Source of the DNA: Ruminococcus sp.
GTDB lineage: Bacteria > Bacillota > Clostridia > Oscillospirales > Ruminococcaceae
Assembly (NCBI GenBank): GCA_017525915.1
Contig: JAFXSC010000027.1
Location: 1-64,000, forward strand
Direction of reading: 5' to 3'
DNA: 64,000 bases
Within the stretch, counting starts at the first letter, position 1. The number at the start of each line of letters is the position of its first letter. The notes below the pieces were generated by a model, which saw nothing but the letters and a program-made list of their open reading frames with translations, did no database searches and was not told the origin of the DNA. The translations under genes were made by a program, and so were the position numbers. Shown one piece after another: positions 14,780 to 23,329 of the stretch.

Positions 14780-15592
14780 ATGATACAGGACATTTATCCA
14801 AGCAGACTTGACAACAGCTTCAGAAATTACACAATTACAAGCGAAGACACCCTGATATTTTTTGACAGCACCGGCAGGATACTTTCAAAAGTTGAGAACG
14901 GCTGCCTGAGCTTCTGCTCAGGAGCAGAAGCTTCCGAAGCTGTATACCTGTTTTCCGTTGATGAAAAGCGTTATTTTCTTGCCCTCAGCGAGCCTGACTG
15001 CAAGAGCCCGGGATTTGTATACCGCACAGTTCGCCAGCTCCGTGATATATGCGGCGGCAAGGAACTGTTTGCTGCATTTACTGCATATCACCTCTGGAAG
15101 TGGTACGATGATAACAGATACTGCGGAAAATGCAGCGGAAAACTTTCGTATGATACCGAGGAGAGAGCACTTCTCTGCAAAGGCTGCGGAAGTAAGATAT
15201 ATCCGAGAATAAACCCGGCAGTGATAGTTGGTGTCACAAAAGGGGACAGCCTGCTCATAACAAGATACAGGAGCGGATATGCCCATAATGCACTTGTTGC
15301 GGGCTTCACTGAGATAGGCGAAACACTTGAGCAGACAGTCGAGCGTGAGGTAATGGAAGAGACCGGAGTAAAGGTGAACAACATCCGCTACTACAAGTCT
15401 CAGCCGTGGGGAATGGCTCAGGATATCCTTGTAGGATTCTTCTGCGATGCCGATGATGACAGCGAGATATGTATGGACGAAAATGAACTGAAATATGCTG
15501 AATGGGTAAAGCGTGAGGAGATAGTGCTCCAGCCGAACAATTTCAGCCTTACCAATGAGATGATGAAGCTTTTCAAGGAGAAGTTATTATGA
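14780..15592 (+). CDS. nudC: NAD(+) diphosphatase (Nudix hydrolase)
   Basis: A 270-residue cytoplasmic protein with all NudC features: a zinc ribbon (CGKCSGKL and LLCKGCGSK, about residues 115-137), the PRINPAVIVGV strand, the Nudix box GFTEIGETLEQTVE followed by REVMEETGV, and the NudC-specific SQPWGMAQDILVGFF. The enzyme splits NAD(H) to NMN(H) and AMP and can remove NAD caps from RNA; the SQPW element distinguishes it from other Nudix enzymes. The ATG at 14780 follows GGAGGAATT; the earlier TTG at 14762 is not needed. The stop overlaps the start of the next gene (ATGA), so the two are coupled. Confidence 0.93.
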   Translation: MIQDIYPSRLDNSFRNYTITSEDTLIFFDSTGRILSKVENGCLSFCSGAEASEAVYLFSVDEKRYFLALSEPDCKSPGFVYRTVRQLRDICGGKELFAAFTAYHLWKWYDDNRYCGKCSGKLSYDTEERALLCKGCGSKIYPRINPAVIVGVTKGDSLLITRYRSGYAHNALVAGFTEIGETLEQTVEREVMEETGVKVNNIRYYKSQPWGMAQDILVGFFCDADDDSEICMDENELKYAEWVKREEIVLQPNNFSLTNEMMKLFKEKLL

Positions 15593-16224
15593 TAATGAAA
15601 AAATATCTGGCAAGCATTACGCTGCTTTTATGTACTGCCACAGTCCTTTCAGGCTGCGGCTCGAAGAGTTCTGATAAGGATGATTCAAAAACAGAAGGCA
15701 CGACTGCCGCAGTTTCAGACGGAACACCCCGTGAACCGGTATTTGAGATAACAGTCTTTGATAACAAGCTCACTCTGCCTTCATCAGCCGATGACCTTTC
15801 TCCATTCAGTCTGGACCCGCTGAAAGTATATGCCTCTGATGCTGAACCGCCGTATACTCTTTCATACCTGTGGTATGACGGCTCTAACGGCTGCCGTTTC
15901 GGGCAGGTTTATATCGAAGGAGACTATGAAAGTGATCCCGAGAACAATGACCAGATAATCTCCCTTGAGATAGATACCGCTCCCGTTAATCCGACTGGTG
16001 AGGACTTCACTTTTGACTATATGGGGCTGGATATCAACTCATACAAGCAGGACGTCAGTGATCTGCTTGGTGAACCTGATGAGGAATTCACAGGCGCTTA
16101 CCGGTATTATGTTAACGATGATCCTGACAGTTATGTTCAGTTCAGTTTTGATTCGGTCTCAAAGATAAAGAAGATAAAGCTTGCTTATAAGAGTCCGGAT
16201 TTCAAGGATGATAAGAAGAACTGA
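15589..16224 (+). CDS. Lipoprotein of unknown function
   Basis: A 211-residue protein with a lysine-containing N terminus, a hydrophobic core and the lipobox LSGC (Cys at about residue 23). A Ser/Asp/Thr-rich linker leads to a folded domain with EITVFDNKLTLP, FDYMGLDINSYKQDVSDLLG and YVQFSFDSVSKIKKIKL. The 'xxVxxLLGxPD' phrase resembles small lipoprotein domains of the BamE/SmpA-like type, but that is only a resemblance. The gene overlaps nudC by 4 bp. Translation could also start at the ATG at 15595. Confidence 0.75.
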   Translation: MIMKKYLASITLLLCTATVLSGCGSKSSDKDDSKTEGTTAAVSDGTPREPVFEITVFDNKLTLPSSADDLSPFSLDPLKVYASDAEPPYTLSYLWYDGSNGCRFGQVYIEGDYESDPENNDQIISLEIDTAPVNPTGEDFTFDYMGLDINSYKQDVSDLLGEPDEEFTGAYRYYVNDDPDSYVQFSFDSVSKIKKIKLAYKSPDFKDDKKN

Positions 16225-16287
16225 CGGTTCTGTATCTGCCTGACAGGTAATATCCGGTTTATCCGTTTTCAGCTTTCAAATAACAGC

Positions 16288-16314
16288 AAAAAGTCCGGGC
16301 TTCCGGACTTTTTT
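16288..16314 (+). terminator. Terminator between the lipoprotein and ABC permease genes
   Basis: AAGTCCGG and CCGGACTT form an 8-bp stem with A-tract upstream and TTTTTT downstream, so it may serve both convergent genes. Confidence 0.85.
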
Positions 16315-16320
16315 GTGGTT

Positions 16321-17013
16321 TTATTTACTGGCACTTGCCTCAATAGCGGCCATCAGGGCTTTGTTCTTAACGGCGAACTTGTCACCCTTTTTCCACCAGA
16401 TGTTTTCAAGTACAAGAGTAAAGGCAATTGCAAAGATATAACCGCAAACGGTGATTATCACTGCTGTCGGCATGGTTTGTCCGATAATGCTGTTTGCGAA
16501 CGATTTAGCTTTAACCGCAAATGGAAATGATAAAAATGTCATATACGCTATGAATTGTATCACTGAAATAAAAGTTACTCCTTTTTTTCCGTAGCAGCCG
16601 CCAAAGATGATCATCTGCACACTGCTTATCGTGTTGAATATAAGTGTATCGGACAGCCCTTGATTTCCGAGATTGGCGTAAGCCGATATGGCAAGCAGTG
16701 TGTCATACAGTATACTCAGAACTGCGACCGCTGTCACCGGGCTTATTGTAAACAGTTCTTTTGCACAATTGCAGGAACTGTAAAATTTGTTTTGCTGCAG
16801 CTTTGCATTTCCTGCGATAATAGCGAAAACTAATCCGAAATTGCCCATCTGAACACTTCCGAGCATGGTTAAATAATCCTTGCTTCCGACGGGATCGGGT
16901 TCCAGGATGAAAAGCAGCGACATTCCGAGCATTATAAACAGTCCGAAGCCGATCACGAAAGGATGTGCTGCCGCCTGGATATATAGCTTTAAAGCTCTTG
17001 CAACTTTTTTCAT
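16321..17013 (-). CDS. Membrane protein, second permease-like component of the ABC transporter
   Basis: A 230-residue protein with about six hydrophobic segments (for example FVIGFGLFIMLGMSLLFIL and FVIGFGL to AFTLVLENIWW). No soluble domain is present. It ends the operon that starts with the GntR regulator, 15 nt after the other permease. Six-helix proteins with this context are the membrane halves of YtrC/YtrD-like exporters. Substrate unknown. Confidence 0.7.
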   Translation of the reverse strand: MKKVARALKLYIQAAAHPFVIGFGLFIMLGMSLLFILEPDPVGSKDYLTMLGSVQMGNFGLVFAIIAGNAKLQQNKFYSSCNCAKELFTISPVTAVAVLSILYDTLLAISAYANLGNQGLSDTLIFNTISSVQMIIFGGCYGKKGVTFISVIQFIAYMTFLSFPFAVKAKSFANSIIGQTMPTAVIITVCGYIFAIAFTLVLENIWWKKGDKFAVKNKALMAAIEASASK

Positions 17014-17028
17014 AGCTGATCATCTCCT

Positions 17029-17721
17029 TTATTGATTCCATTTATTCTTTTTATAGTCACTCAGCATAGCTTTTTGCGAGATCAGGATAAACGGTACTGC
17101 TACAGCCGCGACTGCAAGACCAATATAGATATTTCCGTCAAAAACATTTGGAAGTATCACACCCGGCAGTCCTGTGGCAAAGATAATGAACGGTGTTAAA
17201 AATCCCCTTAGAGCAGGATTCTTGATGTAATTCATGAAGTTTACTTCTCCGATTGAGAGCAGAAGAAAAGCTCCTATGTAGATAATATCACTTATTCCGT
17301 ATGATAGCTTGAATACTCCCAACAGATGGGAAAATGCTCCGAAGATCAGAATTGCTATAAGCGCAGTAACACGGGCAATAAGCGAGGCATTTTTCATTTT
17401 TCTGTAAGTATCGAATCCGCCTTTTACCGTCCGGAAATACTTGCCGCCCGGTAATTGCCTGTCATAGTGCATAAGGCCTGTTATCATCAGGATAATGCCT
17501 GCATCAATGGCCAGAAACGTGTTTATGAATCCGGTGCCGCTCAATTCATTCCGGGCTTCCGAAACACTTCCCTGTGACATCAGCATTACTATAAAAAATG
17601 CGGAAATGGTCGCAGAATACATCAGTATGCCGCCTATGCCGAGCTTGAGAGCGTGCAGTCCCATGCCGTCTCCGGTGTAGATCTTATGTGCCTGTGAGAG
17701 CGTCAGAGTATTATTGGTCAT
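17029..17721 (-). CDS. ABC transporter permease-like membrane protein
   Basis: A 230-residue polytopic protein (MTNNTLTLSQAHKIYTGDG start) with hydrophobic stretches around MYSATISAFFIVMLM, FLAIDAGIILMITGL and LIARVTALIAILIFG. The ATG at 17721 follows GGAGG by 5 nt and overlaps the ATPase gene by 11 bp in another frame (ATGACCAATAA), so the two are translationally coupled. A longer frame to 17820 is not supported. It should form the membrane channel for the neighbouring ATPase. Confidence 0.75.
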   Translation of the reverse strand: MTNNTLTLSQAHKIYTGDGMGLHALKLGIGGILMYSATISAFFIVMLMSQGSVSEARNELSGTGFINTFLAIDAGIILMITGLMHYDRQLPGGKYFRTVKGGFDTYRKMKNASLIARVTALIAILIFGAFSHLLGVFKLSYGISDIIYIGAFLLLSIGEVNFMNYIKNPALRGFLTPFIIFATGLPGVILPNVFDGNIYIGLAVAAVAVPFILISQKAMLSDYKKNKWNQ

Positions 17722-18598
17722 CTTCCTCCGCCTTTCTGAGTATGCCGACACTGAGCTGCTGCAATGTGGGAGTTTCAACAGCAGTATCGAATGTACTGAG
17801 CATTCCGGCGTTTTCTGCAAGAGCTATGCCCTCAAAGCTTGTACGTCCGCCCGAACAGGAGATCATAAAAGGTCTTGCCTTGTCGGCATTCTCAGCATCG
17901 CCGTGAACGAGTATGTATTTTTCTTTCAGGTCCTCAACAAATCCCTGCTCTATGACCTTGCCATTTGCCATAAATACCGCATAGTCCGTTGCATATTCCA
18001 TATCGGCGATATTATGAGTGGAGAACAGTATCGAGCGTTCACCGTCGCGCTCGCTCAGATACTCCCTGAACAGGTCGCATAACATATCTCGGGCAAGCGG
18101 GTCAAGTGATGATGCCGGCTCGTCAAGCACAAGAAGCTCTGTATCCCTTGCAAGCACTGAAGCAAGATAGGCACGCATCTTGTTGCCGTCTGAGAGTTGC
18201 ACAAGCTTTTTCTGCTTCTTTTCTGCCGGGTCGCCGAGCTTGAATCTCTTGCAAAGCTCTGAAAATCTCTGCCTGTTAAAGTTGTCAAAGCCAAGCTCCA
18301 CAGAATCAGCTACCTTTTTAAGCGTCCATTCAAGCGGGAAGAAATTTGCCGAGGAACAATAGCCGATACGGTTGCGGAGGTTATCATTGTCAATATCGGT
18401 CATATTCCCGAAATAGACAGCTTCGCCGCTTGTTTTGCCTGTAACGCCGCAAAGTATATCTATCAGTGTTGTCTTGCCTGCGCCGTTTGCACCTATAAGT
18501 GCAGTTGCAAATCCGCAGGGAACAGAAGCGTGGACTTCACCAAGCATAAAATCCTTGTATTTTTTTGTGATACCGTTGATCTCGATCGCATTATTCAT
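17711..18598 (-). CDS. ABC transporter ATP-binding protein (YtrB-like)
   Basis: A 295-residue ATPase subunit: Walker A GANGAGKTT (about residue 38), a degenerate signature LSDGNKMR in place of LSGGQ, Walker B LLVLDEPASSLD, and the H-loop STH. The weak signature is common in the YtrB-like group. The C-terminal 80 residues form a regulatory extension. ATG at 18598 lies 8 nt after AGGAG; the GTG at 18607 is too close. Together with two permease-like proteins and a GntR repressor it forms a typical YtrA-type operon linked to cell-envelope stress and antimicrobial peptides in Firmicutes; the substrate is not known. Confidence 0.88.
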   Translation of the reverse strand: MNNAIEINGITKKYKDFMLGEVHASVPCGFATALIGANGAGKTTLIDILCGVTGKTSGEAVYFGNMTDIDNDNLRNRIGYCSSANFFPLEWTLKKVADSVELGFDNFNRQRFSELCKRFKLGDPAEKKQKKLVQLSDGNKMRAYLASVLARDTELLVLDEPASSLDPLARDMLCDLFREYLSERDGERSILFSTHNIADMEYATDYAVFMANGKVIEQGFVEDLKEKYILVHGDAENADKARPFMISCSGGRTSFEGIALAENAGMLSTFDTAVETPTLQQLSVGILRKAEEDDQ

Positions 18599-18622
18599 AT
18601 CTGACACTCCTGTTCTTATTCT

Positions 18623-18709
18623 TCAAGCATTGCCCTGAGGGAGCATTTCCTGCCCCCGGTGCAGATGATAGCTTCCTGACCCTGTATATTTTTTTATCAG
18701 CTCATTCAT
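18623..18709 (-). CDS. Possible 28-aa peptide between the regulator and ATPase genes
   Basis: An ATG 8 nt after GGAAGGG opens a short frame (MNELIKKYTGSGSYHLHRG start) that fills the gap between the GntR and ATPase genes. It may be a small operon protein, a leader or chance. Confidence 0.35.
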   Translation of the reverse strand: MNELIKKYTGSGSYHLHRGQEMLPQGNA

Positions 18710-18735
18710 AATGAACATTCCCTTCCTGTTTTTCC

Positions 18736-19110
18736 TTATTCCTCGTCAAAGTTCCACAGCATTTCAAGTGTCTGTTCAACTTCTTCAAGTCCGACTCCTG
18801 CAATCTTTGCGGAGTATATAGCATCTGACAGGTGCTTTTCGAGCTGCCGCATATGTTGTTCTTTCAGCATTCGTTCATCCTGAGCATTAACATAGTAGCC
18901 CTTTCCTTTTGAAGCAGTCACCAGACCTTCCGAGGCAAGTTCCTCGTATGCTTTCATCGTGGTGATAACGCTGATCTTCAGATCCTGCGCCAGCCCCCGG
19001 ATAGATGGCAGCGGGTCGCCTGCTTTCAGCTTGCCGGTCAGGATCTGCTCTCTGAGCTGGACAGCGATCTGTTTGTAGATCGGTTCGTTTGAATTCTGAT
19101 AGATTTTCAA
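18736..19110 (-). CDS. GntR-family transcriptional regulator (YtrA subfamily)
   Basis: A 124-residue regulator: the winged-helix domain covers residues 1-75 (PIYKQIAVQLREQILTGKL, GDPLPSIRGLAQDLKIS, AYEELASEGLV), and the short helical C-terminal part (about 45 residues) matches YtrA-type repressors, which lack a large effector domain. The TTG at 19110 is chosen because AAGGAGAGG precedes it by 5 nt; the upstream frame to 19167 runs into the operator. As first gene of the ABC operon, with a palindrome overlapping its promoter, it is very probably an autorepressor relieved by an envelope stress. Confidence 0.88.
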   Translation of the reverse strand: MKIYQNSNEPIYKQIAVQLREQILTGKLKAGDPLPSIRGLAQDLKISVITTMKAYEELASEGLVTASKGKGYYVNAQDERMLKEQHMRQLEKHLSDAIYSAKIAGVGLEEVEQTLEMLWNFDEE

Positions 19111-19138
19111 ATGATCCTCTCCTTTCGTTCTCAACTGT

Positions 19139-19184
19139 TTATGTGGTATATATACAGTATATAACACATAAGCAGTTCTGTCAA
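19139..19184 (-). promoter_or_regulatory. Promoter and operator of the GntR/ABC operon
   Basis: On the minus strand, TTGACA (19184-19179), a 17-bp spacer and TATACT (19161-19156) form a near-consensus promoter. Overlapping it is an imperfect palindrome at 19139-19171 with outer arms TTATGTG / CACATAA and inner arms TATATA / TATATA. Binding of the regulator here would cover the -10, giving repression. Confidence 0.8.
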
Positions 19185-19311
19185 GAGCATAATATTACAA
19201 TTATCGGCATTAAAACCAGCGCGGAGTTGTTGCATTTGTACAAAACAGAACAAAAATAGGCGGATACTTCGTGATGAAGCATCCGCCTTTGTGGTCAAAT
19301 TGATATATTGG

Positions 19312-21402
19312 TTATTCCCATGGCTGTTTCGGGTTTGCTTTGAAGTTTTTCAGTGTCTCTTCCCAGTATACATAGCCGAATTCCTGTTTTGTCCAGTCTG
19401 CAAGGAAATCAAGCTTTGCCTTTAAATGGGGATAGTCCTTGTAGAAGTTCATTTCGTTCTGGTGGAAATGAGTGAAACTTTCATCGTCTTCTTTCCATTC
19501 AAATAATTCCTCGATCAGTGTCGCACGGTCTTCCATAGGGGTAACGATGCTGTAGCTTCCTATGAAATAAGGAAGGCTCTTATCTGCATCCTTATCGTAT
19601 GAGAAGTAGTCGGTTCTGTATGTATTATTCTGTGAATATCCGTCAAAATCCTGCGTATAGCTGAAACCTGCGGGGTTGAGAGCGTTCCACTTTTCATCAT
19701 CAAGAGGGTATTTCTTCTTGACAAGGCTCTCAACGGTATGGAGCATCTCGTGGTGGAATGAAGTTGAGCTGTATCCGAAAGCGTTGTGATTGAGTGCGAT
19801 GTTGTACCAGCCGCCGGTAGTATAGGCTATGCCGCCTGCTGAGAACGACGAATACATATCGGTCTTGAGATCATGTAAAAACGAAACACGGAGGCCGCAC
19901 TTGCCGTTCGGTGCCTTGAAATGCTCGAAGAAGCCTTCGGGGTACATTTTCAGAACTTCTCTGAAATCCTTGAGGTCGAGGAGCTCTGTCTCGGGATCGT
20001 TATAGTCATAATCTTCAATGGATTCAAATACATATTCTATTCCGTACTCGGCATCCTTTACTTCATCGCCGATGAGTATTTTAATGCCGAATTCCTTTTC
20101 TATCTGGTCGGCATATGCGCGGACTTCCTTGTATTTGTCACCGGACTTTGCGGGAGTGAATACCTCGTTCGTATTGCCGCCTTCTTCAAGAGCGATATCG
20201 TATGTGAGGAGGGAGGGGTCTGTCATCAGAAGCGCCGTTGTTTCTCTGTCTTCGATGAAATAATTCAGGCTGATTATCCAGCGCCTGAGTTCGGGACAGT
20301 ATATGCCGTTTACGGAAGATGTAGTATCATATTCGCCGGAGGTAAGATCAATTGCAGTTGAAACAGCGCCTTTTTCCGTGTCAACAAAGCAGATATCTTT
20401 TATGGTGCCCTTTCTCACTGCCATATCATATCTTATCATCATTATGTATCTGCTGTCTTCGTCACCGACAAGGGTGTAAGAGGAAACAGCCTCATCAGAA
20501 AGATGGTATGACTTCTTAAAGCCGCTGTTCTGAGGACCGTACATCTCGATATAGTATCCGTAAGGGTCTGTGTAATCAGCAGATTTCAGATCAAATGAAC
20601 CGCCGGGGATAAGGCCTGAATCTGAGCAATCCGAGTTTAACACTGAGAGCAGGGAACCGTCGTCGAGTGAATACAGTCCCTTTACATTACCGGTGATCGT
20701 ATCCTCAGAGGCTTCATATGCGACGAATGATCTGCTGTCGATATTTACATTTGTCATGAGGGAAAGTCCCTTATCACCAAAAAGCTTGGAAGTATTTCCC
20801 TTCCTGTCGATTCTTGTCAGCGCAGTGTCGCCAAGTGAAGTAGAGTATATGCAGTCATTTTCAGCGTCAACATAAAAGTTATTTGCATCTATATTGTCTA
20901 ACTGAAAAACTTCAGGCTCATTCCTTCCCTCTGCATAGCAGCGTATCTTAACATTGTTACCGTCGTTGTAGTATGCGGCAACAGTACCGTCATTGAAAAT
21001 ACCTATCGGTTCGTAATCTGTATTATCAAATTCGAGAGTCCTTGTGATCTTGTCATGTATCGGGTCAAAAATTACACAGCTGCGTTTTGTCCAGTCTGAG
21101 TAATAGATCATAACAGTGTTGTCCGGACCGGAGAACAGCTTATATGCAACGCCGCCATTCTTGACGCTGTCAAAGGCTTCCACAGGCTGTGACATAGGCG
21201 GCATCAGGGGAGCGGTAGTTGTTGTGGTGGTAGTTGTTTCAGAGGTAGCGGGAATAGCGTTGACGGTATTATTTTCTGATGTGATCTCTGCGGCAGCAGG
21301 CTTTTCAGAACTGCTGCTTTTTTGGGAGGAACAGCTTGTTGCTGAAAATGCAGAACTCAGACATATAACTGCTGCGATGATAAAACTGATGTGCTTTTTC
21401 AT
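19312..21402 (-). CDS. Lipoprotein with putative zinc-metallopeptidase domain
   Basis: A 696-residue protein with a signal peptide and lipobox-like ATSC (Cys 24), then a Ser/Thr-rich linker with a run of Thr. Residues about 80-420 are rich in beta strands with repeated 'DxxG' turns, suggesting a beta-propeller. The C-terminal part contains TTGGWYNIALNHNAFG, SFHHEMLHTVE (HExxH zinc-binding helix; HEMLH), GFSYTQDFDGY and a downstream EDRATLIEELFEW that could give the third zinc ligand. This order fits gluzincin-like surface peptidases. Its promoter has the same response-regulator box and 27-bp spacing as the sensor-kinase and 24122 genes, so it belongs to that regulon. Confidence 0.75.
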   Translation of the reverse strand: MKKHISFIIAAVICLSSAFSATSCSSQKSSSSEKPAAAEITSENNTVNAIPATSETTTTTTTTAPLMPPMSQPVEAFDSVKNGGVAYKLFSGPDNTVMIYYSDWTKRSCVIFDPIHDKITRTLEFDNTDYEPIGIFNDGTVAAYYNDGNNVKIRCYAEGRNEPEVFQLDNIDANNFYVDAENDCIYSTSLGDTALTRIDRKGNTSKLFGDKGLSLMTNVNIDSRSFVAYEASEDTITGNVKGLYSLDDGSLLSVLNSDCSDSGLIPGGSFDLKSADYTDPYGYYIEMYGPQNSGFKKSYHLSDEAVSSYTLVGDEDSRYIMMIRYDMAVRKGTIKDICFVDTEKGAVSTAIDLTSGEYDTTSSVNGIYCPELRRWIISLNYFIEDRETTALLMTDPSLLTYDIALEEGGNTNEVFTPAKSGDKYKEVRAYADQIEKEFGIKILIGDEVKDAEYGIEYVFESIEDYDYNDPETELLDLKDFREVLKMYPEGFFEHFKAPNGKCGLRVSFLHDLKTDMYSSFSAGGIAYTTGGWYNIALNHNAFGYSSTSFHHEMLHTVESLVKKKYPLDDEKWNALNPAGFSYTQDFDGYSQNNTYRTDYFSYDKDADKSLPYFIGSYSIVTPMEDRATLIEELFEWKEDDESFTHFHQNEMNFYKDYPHLKAKLDFLADWTKQEFGYVYWEETLKNFKANPKQPWE

Positions 21403-21440
21403 AATGATACCCCTCTTCGTCAGGTTTTGTTTACAATGCT

Positions 21441-21489
21441 ATTATAGCATGATTACTTCCGGAATTGTGTGAAATTACAAAAATGTAAT
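21441..21489 (-). promoter_or_regulatory. Response-regulator box and -10 of the peptidase lipoprotein gene
   Basis: ATTACA-N4-TGTAAT (21474-21489) lies exactly 27 bp from TATAAT (21446-21441, minus strand). An extra half-site GATTACA lies immediately further upstream (about 21490-21502). There is no good -35, as expected for an activated promoter. The stretch TGCTATAAT-A-GCATTGTAAACAAAA is nearly the same as at the 24122 promoter. Confidence 0.75.
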
Positions 21490-21569
21490 CAGTATGTAAT
21501 CGTTCCCAGGAATCCGGCAGTTATTGCCATGAGTTATTCAGGCGGGACTGGTGTTCAATAAGAATAGTT

Positions 21570-21592
21570 AAGCTGCCGCATTAAGCGGCAGC
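21570..21592 (-). terminator. Hairpin downstream of the sensor kinase gene
   Basis: AGCTGCCGC and GCGGCAGCT form a 9-bp stem. The following bases are only moderately T-rich, so it may be a weak terminator. Confidence 0.4.
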
Positions 21593-21665
21593 TCCGGATG
21601 AATGACGTTAATTGTAAAAAAATGTAGACAAATCACAGCGTTTATGTTATAATAACTATAAAGTC

Positions 21666-23207
21666 CTATTTTGCCAGCGGCAGGGTGAATATGAACGACG
21701 TTCCCTTACCGGGCTCGCTCTCAGCCCATATCTTTCCGCCGTGTGATTCAATAATGAACTTACAGATGAACAGTCCCAGACCTGTGCCGGTCTCAGAATG
21801 CTTGCCCTTGTAGTAGCGTTCCCAGATATGCGGCAGATCTTCGGGGGAGATACCGCTTCCGTTATCCCTGACTGTTATCTTTGCAAAGCCGTCTTCCTCA
21901 TCAGACTTTATAACGATAGTGCCGTTGTGAGTGTGCTTCATCGCGTTGGAAACGAGGTTGACGAATACTCGCTGGAGTCTTGTTTTATCAGCATCGACCT
22001 TCGGCATTTCGAGCGGTATCCTGATCGCAAGGCGGTTGTTGTTCTTGTTGAGGACTGCGAAATAAGTCTCGGCAGTTTCGCGCACTATGCTGTCAAGGTC
22101 ACAGGGCGCCTTTTCAAGCACCATTCGTCCCTCCTCGATACGGGTCGCATCAAGTATCTGTGTTACCATGAGAGCCATGCGGTTCGCCTCGGAGGATATG
22201 CGCTGGAGTTTTTCGCGGATCTCCTCACTTCCTGCTCCGTTCGCAACGTCTATCTCCGCATTCTGTGCGTAGCCTGACATAGCGGCAAGAGGTGTTTTAA
22301 GCTCATGTGAAACATCGGAGAGGAAGGTCGTCTTCATTCTGTTGGTCTCTTCAAGAGCTTCTTTTTCCTGCTGTGCCTTGAGCCGTTCAAGCTCTATCGG
22401 GTCTGCAACATATCCTGAGAGTTTTCTTGTATATATCAGACCAAGAAGCATTATCACTACGATAGCCGCAGTCATGAACAGCATAGCTCTTCGGAAAGCT
22501 GTTCTGTTATTCGCTTTTTCTGCACTGCTGACATCATATACTCTTTCCTGAGCAAGTGTGTCGAGCAGTTCCTTGTTTTTCCACTCCTGTATTATTCCCA
22601 CCGTTGCAGGAGTATCGTCTCTTTCAAATTCAAGCTTTTTGAAGTATATAGTTATGAAGCCTTCGTCAGTCTCTATGTAGGAATCACCGACTTCATTGTT
22701 TTTGACCCATGATACTCCGTCCTTATCGGTAAATGTCATTTCACTTGTACGGCGTTCATCTGCATAGATGTCGTTGATCATCTTCTCGAACTCGTCACGG
22801 TAAACTCCGTTAGGGCTGTAGAAGAAGTCTCCGTAAGTGAAGAATGCGACGGTATCTGTTACCATTTCAGGATCTATGTTCAGAGTTTCACAATAGATAT
22901 CATAAGCAATGTTGCTGGTAAATTCGAGATATTCCTGGATCCGAGCTTCCTGGAGATAACTCTTTGATATGTAGCTGAGCAGTCTTGCTTTGTTTCCGGT
23001 CTCATTCATGATCGAGAATTTCTCATTCTCCCTGAATATTCCTGTTATATCATCAGAAAAACCGACAAGTGACTTTTCATTCCGTTTCTGTATCCTTCCG
23101 GCAAGTATTATGAATACCGTTCCCATACATATGAGCGTTATCACCATTGAACACAGTATGACAACGAATAGCTTGTTCTTTAGTTTCATTGAATGTTTTT
23201 TCCGCAT
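21666..23207 (-). CDS. Sensor histidine kinase
   Basis: A 513-residue membrane kinase. TM1 (residues 14-35) and TM2 (about 240-260) flank a roughly 200-residue extracytoplasmic sensor domain. The cytoplasmic part has the H-box DVSHELKTPLAAMSGY, N-box NLVSNAMKHT, G1 DNGSGI, F-box IWERYYKG and G2 GTGLGLFICK, so kinase and phosphatase sites are complete. It is divergent from the response regulator at 23330; a single palindromic box lies between them. The ligand cannot be inferred, but the predicted targets are surface lipoproteins, suggesting envelope sensing. Confidence 0.92.
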   Translation of the reverse strand: MRKKHSMKLKNKLFVVILCSMVITLICMGTVFIILAGRIQKRNEKSLVGFSDDITGIFRENEKFSIMNETGNKARLLSYISKSYLQEARIQEYLEFTSNIAYDIYCETLNIDPEMVTDTVAFFTYGDFFYSPNGVYRDEFEKMINDIYADERRTSEMTFTDKDGVSWVKNNEVGDSYIETDEGFITIYFKKLEFERDDTPATVGIIQEWKNKELLDTLAQERVYDVSSAEKANNRTAFRRAMLFMTAAIVVIMLLGLIYTRKLSGYVADPIELERLKAQQEKEALEETNRMKTTFLSDVSHELKTPLAAMSGYAQNAEIDVANGAGSEEIREKLQRISSEANRMALMVTQILDATRIEEGRMVLEKAPCDLDSIVRETAETYFAVLNKNNNRLAIRIPLEMPKVDADKTRLQRVFVNLVSNAMKHTHNGTIVIKSDEEDGFAKITVRDNGSGISPEDLPHIWERYYKGKHSETGTGLGLFICKFIIESHGGKIWAESEPGKGTSFIFTLPLAK

Positions 23208-23263
23208 TCAGCTTCCCCCTTTTCAGCAGTACAAAGTGTCACAACTCATTGGTTTATGAGTAT

Positions 23264-23312
23264 ATTATACACTATAATCTGTCAATTTCAAGTATAATTA
23301 CAGAATTGTAAT
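23264..23312 (-). promoter_or_regulatory. Shared response-regulator box between the kinase and regulator genes
   Basis: ATTACA-N4-TGTAAT (23297-23312). Toward the kinase gene (minus strand) it is again exactly 27 bp from a TATAAT (23269-23264). Toward the regulator gene (plus strand) the box overlaps a TATAAT at 23294-23299, so binding may activate the kinase gene while limiting the regulator gene. Confidence 0.75.
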
Positions 23313-23329
23313 CAACAGAGGAGGTACCT

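Noticed and set aside
17714-18082. Plus-strand frame over the ABC ATPase gene
   Set aside because: Antisense shadow of a clear ATPase gene with all motifs.
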